Origin: Pantanalinema sp. GBBB05
GTDB taxonomy: Bacteria; Cyanobacteriota; Cyanobacteriia; Leptolyngbyales; Leptolyngbyaceae
Length of the DNA: 37,238 bases
NCBI GenBank assembly: GCA_016743235.1
Contig: VRZD01000051.1
Location: 1-37,238, forward strand
Reading direction: 5' to 3'
The notes under the pieces: model-generated
Seen by the model: the letters and a program-made list of their open reading frames with translations, nothing else
What the model was told of the DNA's origin: nothing
Databases searched by the model: none
Shown here: positions 1 to 7,756 of the stretch, piece by piece
How the letters are laid out: each line of letters starts with the position of its first letter
Numbering within the stretch: position 1 is the stretch's first letter
Position numbers and translations under genes: made by a program

Positions 1-2
1 CC

Positions 3-890
3 TGGTACACTCACGGCTTAGCCTCTTCCTACCTGGAAGGCTGTAACTTTTTGACCGTTGCGGTTTCCACGCCCGCTGACAGTTTGGGTCACTCTTTACT
101 GTTTTTGTGGGGACCGGAAGCGCAAGGTGACTTCACTCGCTGGTGTCAGTTGGGTGGGTTGTGGACATTCGTTGCCCTGCACGGCGCGTTCGGTCTGATT
201 GGCTTCTGCCTGCGTCAGATTGAAGTCGCTCGTTTGGTGGGCATTCGTCCGTACAACGCCATTGCTTTCACCGGACCGATCGCGGTGTTTGTCAGTGTAT
301 TTCTGATGTACCCGTTGGGACAGTCGAGCTGGTTCTTTGCCCCTAGCTTCGGGGTAGCGGCAATCTTCCGCTTCATTCTGTTCGTGCAAGGGTTCCACAA
401 TTTCACGCTGAATCCGTTCCACATGATGGGCGTAGCAGGCATCCTGGGGGGTGCGCTGCTATGTGCGATTCACGGAGCAACCGTGGAGAACACCTTGTTT
501 GAAGATGGCGATACGGCTAACACCTTCCGAGCCTTCAGCCCGACTCAGGCGGAAGAAACCTACTCGATGGTGACGGCGAACCGGTTCTGGTCGCAGATCT
601 TCGGGATTGCGTTTTCGAACAAGCGGTGGCTGCACTTCTTCATGCTGTTTGTGCCGGTGACGGGGCTATGGATGGCGAGTGTGGGCATTATCGGGATTGC
701 GCTGAACCTGCGGGCGTATGACTTCGTGTCGCAGGAAATTCGGGCGGCAGAAGATCCTGAGTTTGAAACGTTCTACACCAAGAACATTCTGCTGAATGAG
801 GGTATCCGGGCTTGGATGGCGCCCCAAGATCAGCCACACGAACACTTTGTCTTCCCTGAGGAGGTTCTCCCCCGTGGTAACGCTCTCTAG
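3..890 (+). CDS. psbD: Photosystem II D2 protein, 5'-truncated by the window edge
   Basis: This is the D2 reaction-centre protein of photosystem II, which with D1 binds P680, pheophytin, the non-haem iron and plastoquinone QA in the thylakoid membrane. The reading frame is already open at base 3 and reads WYTHGLASSYLEGCNFLTVA, which is D2. About 295 residues are visible; D2 is normally about 352, so roughly 57 N-terminal residues lie upstream. The TTG at 51 is an internal Leu, not a start. The segments around LGGALLCAIHG and NKRWLHFFMLF carry the histidines expected as non-haem iron ligands. The C-terminus FPEEVLPRGNAL is typical. The stop at 888-890 lies inside psbC, so the two genes are translationally coupled. 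Confidence 0.97.
   Translation, partial: WYTHGLASSYLEGCNFLTVAVSTPADSLGHSLLFLWGPEAQGDFTRWCQLGGLWTFVALHGAFGLIGFCLRQIEVARLVGIRPYNAIAFTGPIAVFVSVFLMYPLGQSSWFFAPSFGVAAIFRFILFVQGFHNFTLNPFHMMGVAGILGGALLCAIHGATVENTLFEDGDTANTFRAFSPTQAEETYSMVTANRFWSQIFGIAFSNKRWLHFFMLFVPVTGLWMASVGIIGIALNLRAYDFVSQEIRAAEDPEFETFYTKNILLNEGIRAWMAPQDQPHEHFVFPEEVLPRGNAL
858..864 (+). promoter_or_regulatory. Shine-Dalgarno for psbC inside psbD
   Basis: GAGGAGG lies 9 nt upstream of GTG 874 and decides the psbC start. It lies within psbD codons for the C-terminal PEEV stretch, so CP43 initiation is tied to translation of the end of D2. Confidence 0.85.
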
Positions 891-2259
891 TAATTCGATG
901 GTCGCCAGCGGTCGCGACCAGGAAACTTCTGGATTTGCTTGGTGGGCTGGTAATGCCCGTTTGATTAATGTATCTGGTAAGCTGTTGGGCGCTCACGTTG
1001 CCCACGCTGGTTTGATTGTATTTTGGGCGGGAGCGATGACTTTGTTTGAAGTCGCGCATTTCATCCCCGAAAAGCCCATGTACGAACAAGGGTTAATCCT
1101 GTTACCTCACCTCGCGGCTCAAGGCTGGGGTGTTGGTCCTGGTGGTGAAATCGTGGACATCTTCCCCTACTTTGTAGTGGGTGTGCTGCACCTGATTTCC
1201 TCTGCTGTGCTCGGTATTGGTGGAATTTACCACGCTGTTCGTGGTCCTGAAGTGTTGGAAGACTACTCCAGCTTCTTCGGCTATGACTGGAAAGACAAGA
1301 ATCAAATGACCAATATCATTGGTTATCACCTGATCCTGTTAGGACTGGGTGCATTCTTGCTAGTGGCTAAAGCCATGGCGTTTGGTGGTTTGTATGACAC
1401 CTGGGCTCCCGGTGGTGGTGATGTTCGAGTGATTACGAACCCCACCCTGAACCCAGCGGTGATCTTCGGTTATCTACTACGGTCTCCCTTCGGTGGCGAC
1501 GGCTGGATTGTCAGTGTAGACAACCTGGAAGACGTAGTTGGTGGTCACATTTGGATTGGCTTGATCTGTGTGTTTGGTGGTATCTTCCACATTCTCACCA
1601 AGCCATTTGGTTGGGCACGTCGGGCATTCATCTGGTCGGGTGAGGCTTACCTCTCCTATAGCCTGGGTGCACTGTCTCTGATGGGCTTCATTGCGGCTTG
1701 TTTCGTTTGGTTCAACAACACCGTTTACCCCAGTGAGTTCTACGGTCCTACGGGTCCAGAAGCTTCGCAAGCCCAAGCACTCACCTTCCTAGTGCGCGAC
1801 CAACGCCTGGGTGCAAACGTCGGTTCTGCCCAAGGTCCTACCGGTTTGGGTAAATACCTGATGCGTTCTCCTTCTGGAGAAATCATCTTCGGTGGTGAAA
1901 CCATGCGCTTCTGGGATGTCCGCGCTCCTTGGTTAGAGCCTTTGCGCGGTCCGAATGGTCTGGATCTGAATAAGATCAAGTACGACATTCAACCTTGGCA
2001 AGCTCGGCGGGCAGCTGAGTACATGACTCATGCTCCTCTGGGTTCCTTGAACTCTGTGGGTGGTGTAGCGACTGAAATTAACTCCTTTAACTTCGTGTCG
2101 CCTCGTTCGTGGTTGTCAACCTCTCACTTTGTGTTGGCCTTCTTCTTCCTCATCGGTCACCTATGGCATGCTGGTCGGGCTCGGGCAGCAGCGGCTGGTT
2201 TCGAGAAGGGGATCGATCGCGAAGATGAACCAGTATTGTCGATGCCTAACCTCGACTAA
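874..2259 (+). CDS. psbC: Photosystem II CP43 chlorophyll-binding antenna protein
   Basis: CP43 is the six-helix inner antenna of photosystem II and also contributes to the oxygen-evolving site through its large lumenal loop. I place the start at GTG 874, giving 461 residues beginning MVTLSSNSMVASGRDQ, the usual cyanobacterial N-terminus. A GAGGAGG Shine-Dalgarno at 858-864, inside psbD, sits 9 nt upstream. The upstream in-frame ATG at 796 would add an atypical 26-residue leader and is rejected. The gene overlaps the psbD end by 17 nt, a conserved arrangement. The lumenal loop GGETMRFWDVRAPWLEPLRG is intact. The C-terminus is EPVLSMPNLD. A strong terminator follows 24 nt after the stop. Confidence 0.97.
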   Translation: MVTLSSNSMVASGRDQETSGFAWWAGNARLINVSGKLLGAHVAHAGLIVFWAGAMTLFEVAHFIPEKPMYEQGLILLPHLAAQGWGVGPGGEIVDIFPYFVVGVLHLISSAVLGIGGIYHAVRGPEVLEDYSSFFGYDWKDKNQMTNIIGYHLILLGLGAFLLVAKAMAFGGLYDTWAPGGGDVRVITNPTLNPAVIFGYLLRSPFGGDGWIVSVDNLEDVVGGHIWIGLICVFGGIFHILTKPFGWARRAFIWSGEAYLSYSLGALSLMGFIAACFVWFNNTVYPSEFYGPTGPEASQAQALTFLVRDQRLGANVGSAQGPTGLGKYLMRSPSGEIIFGGETMRFWDVRAPWLEPLRGPNGLDLNKIKYDIQPWQARRAAEYMTHAPLGSLNSVGGVATEINSFNFVSPRSWLSTSHFVLAFFFLIGHLWHAGRARAAAAGFEKGIDREDEPVLSMPNLD

Positions 2260-2283
2260 TCTTCGGTTGACTCCGGTTTAACT

Positions 2284-2317
2284 AAAAGGCTCCTGATGTA
2301 ATCACAGGAGCCTTTTT
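2284..2317 (+). terminator. Rho-independent terminator of psbDC
   Basis: Perfect 12-bp stem AAAAGGCTCCTG / CAGGAGCCTTTT with a 9-nt loop (2296-2304) followed by T residues. It is 24 nt after the psbC stop. Because the stem starts with an A-run, it can also act on the opposite strand for the convergent SRPBCC gene. Confidence 0.9.
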
Positions 2318-2366
2318 CATGCATGGCTAAGAAATTTATTGGGATTGGGGCTAGATCAAGCACACT

Positions 2367-2816
2367 CTAGGCTTGGGCATGAGCTTTTAAGGCATAGTCA
2401 TGAAAGCGGACTAAATCTGCCTGAATGGTGGATTCGACAATGCGTCCTAAAAATAGGTTGTCCATCAGCTGAAACAGAAATCCGGGAGCGGAGTAGGCAA
2501 TACTCATTTTGACAATGCTGCCTGCCTCACCCCGATCGTAGAAGCGAATAGCCCCCCGGTTGGGTAGACCATCTACAGACTCCCATTGGATGATTTGGTG
2601 TGGCACCATTTTGGTGATGCGAGATAGCCAGCTAAACTCGAAACCGCCAGATGCCAGTTTCCAGCGAGATAGATCTGGATCATTGTCTAGCACTTTTACG
2701 GATTCGATCCATTTCATCCATCGGGGCATTTGTTCCAAGTCAGACCAAAGGTTCCAGACCAGATCAATCGGAACTTCAACCTCAATTTGAACCGTATGTT
2801 CCAACCAGTTAGACAT
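2367..2816 (-). CDS. SRPBCC (START/cyclase-like) protein linked to zds
   Basis: A 149-residue protein beginning MSNWLEHTVQIEVEVPIDLVW. The pattern (beta strand, helix with WSDLEQMPRWMKWIESV, then alternating strands and a long C-terminal helix) is that of the SRPBCC helix-grip fold (polyketide cyclase / coenzyme Q-binding type), which holds hydrophobic ligands. The start at 2816 is chosen because the fold begins there; the frame stays open upstream only because it crosses zds antisense-free sequence. It begins 4 nt after the zds stop, so the two are almost certainly co-transcribed. Synechocystis has the same pairing as I recall it (slr0940 zds, slr0941). A role in carotenoid handling is inferred from this linkage. 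No catalytic residue can be named. Confidence 0.85.
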   Translation of the reverse strand: MSNWLEHTVQIEVEVPIDLVWNLWSDLEQMPRWMKWIESVKVLDNDPDLSRWKLASGGFEFSWLSRITKMVPHQIIQWESVDGLPNRGAIRFYDRGEAGSIVKMSIAYSAPGFLFQLMDNLFLGRIVESTIQADLVRFHDYALKAHAQA

Positions 2817-2820
2817 ATTG

Positions 2821-4290
2821 TTAGTACTTAAACAGTCCGGTGCCTTGAACTTTATAGCCCGTTGGTTCCAGGATAGCTTGAGCCGCTTGCTTCCCGGAGA
2901 TGGTCGCGCCTTCCATACTATCGATGTAATCCTGTTGGGTGTAACTCCCCGCGAGGAAGAAGTTGGCGATCGGGGTTTTCTGGCGGGGACGGTAGGGGTC
3001 AGCCCCAGGCAGTTCGCGGTATAGGGATTGAGCGAGTTTGACCACATTAAACCAAGTCATATTCAGTTCCCGTGATGAGGGAAATAGGTCATGTACCTGC
3101 TTCAACGCATGTTTGGCGATGTCCTCATTGCTCATTTTGATGAAAGGATCACCAGGCGTGAGAACGACCTGGAGGAGTGACCCTTGACCTTCGCGGTAAT
3201 AGTCTTTGGGGCTAGCGAGGGCTAAATCAGCGAAGCAAGAGAAATCAGCATCGGCACTATAGAGTAGGTTATCGATGCCAGCAGCATGATCCAGTTGTTG
3301 TTGTTGAGCTGAATCGTTAAGTTCTGTCACCCAGCCATCAAAGCGTAATTGGACAGTGGCAACGGGGACGGCTTCTAGCTTGTAAATATTGTCAAATTCT
3401 GACCACTGCCGCCATTCCTGGGGTAACAGCCGCTGAATTCCCGGCACATCACAGGCCGCGAGGTAGGCATCGGCGACGATCGTCTCTTCGGTATCCCCAT
3501 TCGCCACGACTAAACCCGAAACTTGAGTCTGTCCCTGCTTTTCCTCGAACAAAATCCGACGAGTTTGCCGACGGGTATGGATTTTTGTGCCTTTCGCTTC
3601 CAAGTATTTGAGGATGGGTTGATGCAAATATTCGGCGGGAGAACCGGCTAAAAGATTTAAGCGAGAGGCTTCCGTTTTAGTGGCAAACATCAGGAAGATC
3701 GTCAGCATACAGCGAGCCGAAATATTCTCGGTATCAATAAAACCGAGCGCTAAGGCGATCGGATCCCACATCCGCTTGAGACTATTCTGAGAGCCGCCAT
3801 GTTGCCGGAACCAATCGGCGAAACTGATACCATCCAGAGCGCGAATCAATTTCATCGCAGCATCGAAATTCACCAAACCAGGCACGATCGGGCTCGTGCC
3901 CAGGGCGATCGCGTTTTGCAGCTTGTCTTGAACGGTGAGTTGTCCGGTGGTGAAGAAGGCTTTAAGTCCGTGAAATGGAGCACCCACCAGAAAGCGGAAG
4001 TCTAACGTTTCGACCTGACCGCCACGATTGACAAAGGTATGAACATGCTCTTTGGGCAATAAATGCTCGAAGGCGCCCACTTTGGTCATCAAGGCAAACA
4101 GGTTGTAGTAGTTGTTAAAGAAAACGTGCAACCCCATTTCAATATGGTTGCCGCCTTCATCGACCCAACTGCCGACCTTGCCGCCGACAAACGGACGCGC
4201 TTCATAAATCTCAACCTCATGTCCAGCATCCGCCAGTTCTACAGCTGCCGCTAATCCGGCTAATCCTGCCCCAACGATCGCAACTCGCAT
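2821..4290 (-). CDS. zds: Zeta-carotene desaturase (plant-type)
   Basis: FAD-dependent desaturase converting 9,9'-di-cis-zeta-carotene through neurosporene to lycopene, with electrons passed to plastoquinone. The N-terminus MRVAIVGAGLAGLAAAVELA is the GxGxxG dinucleotide-binding fold, followed by an acidic residue ending the second strand (VEIYEARPFVGGKVGSW). The C-terminal flavin motif is NFFLAGSYTQQDYIDSMEGA. Markers that separate ZDS from phytoene desaturase are visible, such as GSQNSLKRMWDPIALALGFI. I take ATG 4290 (489 residues); an alternative ATG at 4299 adds only MGR and neither has a strong ribosome site. A TACAAT -10-like hexamer on the minus strand is at 4321-4326. The downstream partner is the SRPBCC gene. 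Confidence 0.93.
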   Translation of the reverse strand: MRVAIVGAGLAGLAAAVELADAGHEVEIYEARPFVGGKVGSWVDEGGNHIEMGLHVFFNNYYNLFALMTKVGAFEHLLPKEHVHTFVNRGGQVETLDFRFLVGAPFHGLKAFFTTGQLTVQDKLQNAIALGTSPIVPGLVNFDAAMKLIRALDGISFADWFRQHGGSQNSLKRMWDPIALALGFIDTENISARCMLTIFLMFATKTEASRLNLLAGSPAEYLHQPILKYLEAKGTKIHTRRQTRRILFEEKQGQTQVSGLVVANGDTEETIVADAYLAACDVPGIQRLLPQEWRQWSEFDNIYKLEAVPVATVQLRFDGWVTELNDSAQQQQLDHAAGIDNLLYSADADFSCFADLALASPKDYYREGQGSLLQVVLTPGDPFIKMSNEDIAKHALKQVHDLFPSSRELNMTWFNVVKLAQSLYRELPGADPYRPRQKTPIANFFLAGSYTQQDYIDSMEGATISGKQAAQAILEPTGYKVQGTGLFKY

Positions 4291-4547
4291 TCTGCCCATC
4301 TCGTTTCAACGACTTTAAGTATTGTAAAAGAACAGATGAGCAGTATTCAGCCTGATTCGGGATCTGAGAATAACGCTTCTAAATTTTGGTAGCCATTTAC
4401 AACTTGGTTAAGATGTTTACCAGAAAATCTCATTCATATGTTGTATTGCTCCACAGTCTATGGTGGCAGCAGAACCCATAGATGTTTCTACATACTGGTT
4501 TAGAGATCGAAGCATAAGACATAGGTTGTATAGATGAGCTGATACTC

Positions 4548-4982
4548 ATGATCTCTGAGGTGCCTATTATTGATGCAAGCAATCGCTTAGTTCATCCAAG
4601 CCAAGCGCGACTTAAATATGACAAATATGTTGCCTATGCGAATGAGCCACTATGTAACCTTTCTTGCTTTCATCCTGAGTTTGGGACATACCATGTTGAA
4701 GGAGTCGATATTTTTGAGTGCTTGTGTAAATTGAGACAAATTCTTCATGAGCGACACAATGTATACATACTATGTGCTGGCTCAAGAATAGATACCTATT
4801 CATCAGGAGCTGCACGTAATATGTCAGGCGGTCGAGTTCTATTTAGCTACATTCTTGGAAAATTTCCCACACGGGATGATGAAGTAAGAATATTTGACCT
4901 AACTACTCCTAACAAAGTAGGAAGTCCAGAAGAGCAGCTTCGCTATCACATGGATTGGCTGAAAAGCATGAATTTTATTTGA
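4548..4982 (+). CDS. Hypothetical protein in an AT-rich islet
   Basis: 144 residues, beginning MISEVPIIDASNRLVHPSQA. I do not recognise it with confidence. The middle (FECLCKLRQILHERHNVYILCAGSRIDTYSSGAARNMSGG) followed by a VLFSYILG strand and EVRIFDLT resembles, by memory only, a widespread family of small uncharacterised proteins with a G-x-R...Y-x-S-x-x-x-R-x-M-x-G-G signature, some of which occur near polymorphic toxins as possible immunity proteins. No signal peptide or membrane segment is visible. Base composition is clearly more AT-rich than the flanking genes, which suggests acquisition by transfer. TATAGAT at 4529-4535 could be a -10 only a few bases upstream of the start. It converges with the antitoxin-like gene 35 nt downstream. 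Confidence 0.7.
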   Translation: MISEVPIIDASNRLVHPSQARLKYDKYVAYANEPLCNLSCFHPEFGTYHVEGVDIFECLCKLRQILHERHNVYILCAGSRIDTYSSGAARNMSGGRVLFSYILGKFPTRDDEVRIFDLTTPNKVGSPEEQLRYHMDWLKSMNFI

Positions 4983-5017
4983 CAGCATATAGATATAAGC
5001 GTAGAGCCACAAGAATT

Positions 5018-5272
5018 TTATTCAAGAAATGCAGGGCTATGTTGCTGTAACTTCTCTTGCAATTGGGCAGAAACAGTTGTGGCATCAACAACTTCACCTT
5101 GTTCAGAGGCTTGTATCCCGATCGCAATTTCTTGCCGCAGTTGTTCAAATCGCCCCTGATAAACCTGTTCCCACTCAGCAGTTTGCAGGAAATCAATAAA
5201 ATCTAAAACTGCCTGCTGTTTTTCAGGAGAGAGTGTTTTCAGCTTGGCGATCGCAACTGTTTCAATACTCAT
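5018..5272 (-). CDS. Antitoxin-like protein (DUF2281/ParD-like), no toxin partner
   Basis: 84 residues starting MSIETVAIAKLKTLSPEKQQ. The N-terminal LSPEKQQAVLDFIDFLQ is the motif seen in DUF2281-type antitoxins. The C-terminal FEQLRQEIAIGIQASEQGEVVDATTVSAQLQEKL resembles the toxin-wrapping tail of ParD-type antitoxins (LRxEIxxGIxxxExGxxxD). Start ATG 5272 is preceded by an AGG a few bases upstream. It is 40 nt downstream of the DCC-family gene on the same strand. A ParE- or PIN-type toxin would be expected just downstream (below 5018), but that place is taken by the 3' end of the unrelated AT-rich gene on the other strand. It is therefore probably an orphan antitoxin or a regulatory relic. 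Confidence 0.75.
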   Translation of the reverse strand: MSIETVAIAKLKTLSPEKQQAVLDFIDFLQTAEWEQVYQGRFEQLRQEIAIGIQASEQGEVVDATTVSAQLQEKLQQHSPAFLE

Positions 5273-5312
5273 AGTGACCTGGGATAGTACAGCGATAAGC
5301 TTGATCTTAGCT

Positions 5313-5735
5313 TTACTGCTGGCTATACATGGCTTGGCAGGCATCGGAAATGCAGGCAGGATAGCGGGGTTCGTAGGTTTGGTCACGTTTGCCGAACAGG
5401 GTGTAGCGATTGTCGCGGATTTGTTCATACACCCGATCGCCCATCCACTTTAATCCCGGTAAGGAGCGATATAGGGTAACGAAGGGATTCCCGATCGGTA
5501 ATAACCGACCAATTTCTTCAGCGGCAGCACTGCCTTGCCAGCGTTGCTCAGGGAATTCAGCATTAATCAAAATCATGCCTAGTTCGCAATCCTGGGGGGT
5601 AATGCCGAGTTGGCTCAACTTATCAGGATCTTGCATGGAAATATATTGAAATTGCTGCCCCTGATCCCATTGTTCTAAGGTTTGTACCAGGGTGGTACAG
5701 AGATTGCAGTTACCGTCATAAATTACGTAATACAT
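5313..5735 (-). CDS. DCC-family (DUF393) thiol-disulfide oxidoreductase-like protein
   Basis: 140 residues. The N-terminus MYYVIYDGNCNLCTTLVQTL carries the family signature D-G-x-C-x-x-C, with cysteines at residues 10 and 13, on a predicted thioredoxin-like strand-helix. The family also shows the later R-x-x-P-x-x-x-x-x-G-D pattern, here RSLPGLKWMGDRVYEQIRDNRY. Length fits the family. No signal peptide is visible, so it is presumably cytoplasmic. A role in thiol redox chemistry is inferred from the CxxC; the physiological substrate is unknown. The antitoxin-like gene lies 40 nt downstream. Confidence 0.9.
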   Translation of the reverse strand: MYYVIYDGNCNLCTTLVQTLEQWDQGQQFQYISMQDPDKLSQLGITPQDCELGMILINAEFPEQRWQGSAAAEEIGRLLPIGNPFVTLYRSLPGLKWMGDRVYEQIRDNRYTLFGKRDQTYEPRYPACISDACQAMYSQQ

Positions 5736-5903
5736 ACAGCCTAAATAATGGTGCTGATTTCTATGGTGACGAATTCTATCGAAGTTTAGCCACCTGTATG
5801 ATCAATCGAGATCAGCAAGGGACGTTTTTCTCCAGTAAACCGGCTTCTGGATAAACGGTGAACTAGTGCTTTCAGCTACAGTCCTGACGATCGCTCTTGG
5901 CGA

Positions 5904-5927
5904 CAATGAGAATTTGACTCCTCATTG
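5904..5927. repeat. Small inverted repeat upstream of the RCK membrane protein
   Basis: CAATGAG (5904-5910) and CTCATTG (5921-5927) form a perfect 7-bp hairpin with a 10-nt loop, 14-26 nt before the possible starts of the next gene. It may be a leader hairpin or an operator. Apart from this I see nothing definite in 5736-5941. Confidence 0.4.
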
Positions 5928-5953
5928 AATCCTCACCATCAGTGTCTTCAGAC

Positions 5954-7657
5954 ATGAAACCCCGAATCATTGTTTGTGGCTTGAACTGTACAGGCTACAA
6001 AATTTTTTGTTTGCTGAAACAGCAAGGTGCGCTCGTCACTGGTATCCATGCGCAAGCCATTCCGGGCGAAATCGAAGACATCATTGTGGGCGATTTGCGA
6101 TCGGAAACCACGTTACTGGCAGCGGGAATTCGGGATGCCCAAACGTTAATACTTACCGATAACGAAGATGGGTTGAATCTAGCAGTCTTAATGCAAGCAA
6201 GGGTGTTAAATCCCCGCATTCGCATTGTCAATTGTTTATTTAATACCAACCTGGGCGATCGTCTGGATCGAACGCTGCCCGAACACATCACCATGAGTGT
6301 GGCGGCATTAGCTGCCCCTATTTTTGCCTTTGCCGCTTTAGGAAATGCCGCGATCGGGCAGTTGCGGCTGTTCAACCAGACCTGGCCCATCCATGAAGAA
6401 TGCATCGATGACAATCATCCCTGGTTGCAGCGCCGTTTGAGTGATTTATGGGATGACCGCGATCGCATGTTGATTTACTACTTGCCCACCAATGGACAGG
6501 TGAATCTGGTATCAGCCGTTTTAAGTAATCAGGTATTACAGGTTGGCGATCGCTTAATCATTGGCACTAAGCCGAGCATTCGGCAGGCGCATCAGCGATC
6601 GTTGAGTCAACGTCTCTCGAAACTCGGTATGGGACTGCGCTATCTTCAGGCAAATAGCCAGGCGCTGATTGGCAGCACCATGCTGTTGTTATTAGTAGTC
6701 TTGATCTCCACTTTGGTCTACGTGTCATCGATTCTGAAAACCTCTCCGATCGATGCGCTGTATTTTTCCGTCAGCATGATTACTGGGGCGGGAGACAGTT
6801 TAATTAATGTGGGTAAAACCTCAGATAGCTTAAAGCTATTTACTGTTTTTACTATGCTGGTTGGGGCAGCAATTATTGGCTTGTCCTATGCGCTACTGAA
6901 TGATTTTATTTTAGGCACCCGGTTTGATCACTTTTGGGAGGCAGTTCGTGTTCCCCAGCAACATCATTTTGTCGTCTGTGGCTTGGGTGGAGTTGGGGTT
7001 CAAATTGTTAACCACTTGACCAGTTACGGCTACGATGTCGTCGTGATTGAAAAAGATCCCAATTGCCGCTTCCTCAGTACCGTCCGCGCTTTGAAAGTGC
7101 CTGTGATTCAAGGCGATGCGAGTCTACCCGCGATTTTGAAAGCGGCTCATTTTGAACAGTCACAAGGGTTGTTAGCCGTCACCAGCGACGATACTGCCAA
7201 TCTGGAAATTGCCCTAAATGCTAAAAGTCTGAATCCCAAGTTGCCTGTGATTGTCCGTTACCAGGATCCAGAATTTGCCTGGATGGCGCAACTGGTATTT
7301 GATTTCAAGGCGGTGCTAAGTCCTGCCGAATTAGTATCACCTGCCTTTGCGGCGGCAGCTCTAGGAGGACGGGTGCTGGGGAATGGCATGACGGCAGGTA
7401 GTCTCTGGGTTGCCCTAGCCACGTTAATCACGCCATCCCATCCGTTTTGTGGCAAACGAGTGCAGGATATGGCGATCGGGGCTGATTTTGTTCCGTTGTA
7501 TTTGGAAACCCGCAGTCAAACAATCCACGGCTGGGATTTATTACAAGTGTCTCTGAGTGCGGGTGATGTCTTGTATTTGACGATTCCAGCCAGTGAACTG
7601 GAACAACTCTGGCAACCTGTAGTTGCGACTCGATATGCCAAGTCAGGTCAAAGTTAA
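5954..7657 (+). CDS. Two-TM channel-like protein with two RCK/TrkA-N domains
   Basis: 567 residues from ATG 5954; a GTG at 5942 would add four. Numbering here is from the GTG. Residues 7-130 form a first NAD-binding RCK/TrkA-N domain (VCGLNCTGYKI). Residues 190-210 look like a small TrkA-C-type piece. Membrane segments are at about 243-264 and 297-318, with a pore-like loop between them (ALYFSVSMITGAGDS). Residues 342-470 form a second RCK domain with a canonical CGLGGVGVQIV, then a C-terminal TrkA-C-like region. The order matches K+ channel and TrkA-family proteins that gate on nucleotide or ions. The selectivity filter is not TVGYGD but ITGAGD, so K+ selectivity should not be assumed. No clear ribosome site is visible. 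Confidence 0.85.
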   Translation: MKPRIIVCGLNCTGYKIFCLLKQQGALVTGIHAQAIPGEIEDIIVGDLRSETTLLAAGIRDAQTLILTDNEDGLNLAVLMQARVLNPRIRIVNCLFNTNLGDRLDRTLPEHITMSVAALAAPIFAFAALGNAAIGQLRLFNQTWPIHEECIDDNHPWLQRRLSDLWDDRDRMLIYYLPTNGQVNLVSAVLSNQVLQVGDRLIIGTKPSIRQAHQRSLSQRLSKLGMGLRYLQANSQALIGSTMLLLLVVLISTLVYVSSILKTSPIDALYFSVSMITGAGDSLINVGKTSDSLKLFTVFTMLVGAAIIGLSYALLNDFILGTRFDHFWEAVRVPQQHHFVVCGLGGVGVQIVNHLTSYGYDVVVIEKDPNCRFLSTVRALKVPVIQGDASLPAILKAAHFEQSQGLLAVTSDDTANLEIALNAKSLNPKLPVIVRYQDPEFAWMAQLVFDFKAVLSPAELVSPAFAAAALGGRVLGNGMTAGSLWVALATLITPSHPFCGKRVQDMAIGADFVPLYLETRSQTIHGWDLLQVSLSAGDVLYLTIPASELEQLWQPVVATRYAKSGQS

Positions 7658-7675
7658 TCCTTGCACCATCGGATA

Positions 7676-7732
7676 AGGGCAGGTTTTGTAACCAACAATG
7701 GTGATAGCCAATCCACCGGCTAAACCTGCCCT
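7676..7732. repeat. Inverted repeat between convergent genes
   Basis: AGGGCAGGTTT (7676-7686) and AAACCTGCCCT (7722-7732) are perfect 11-bp complements with a 35-nt loop. It sits between the convergent RCK gene and msrA and may act as a bidirectional transcription stop, although neither side has a U-run. Confidence 0.5.
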
Positions 7733-7756
7733 GACGTGATTTTGGGGTGATTGGAA

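Noticed and set aside
796..873. In-frame upstream extension of psbC from ATG 796
   Set aside because: The extra 26 residues lie wholly in psbD and are unlike CP43; GTG 874 has a strong Shine-Dalgarno and gives the family N-terminus.
4975..5196. 73-residue frame on the minus strand overlapping the antitoxin, considered as the missing toxin
   Set aside because: It overlaps the antitoxin frame itself, has no ParE/RelE/PIN pattern and starts inside the antitoxin gene; it is a shadow frame.
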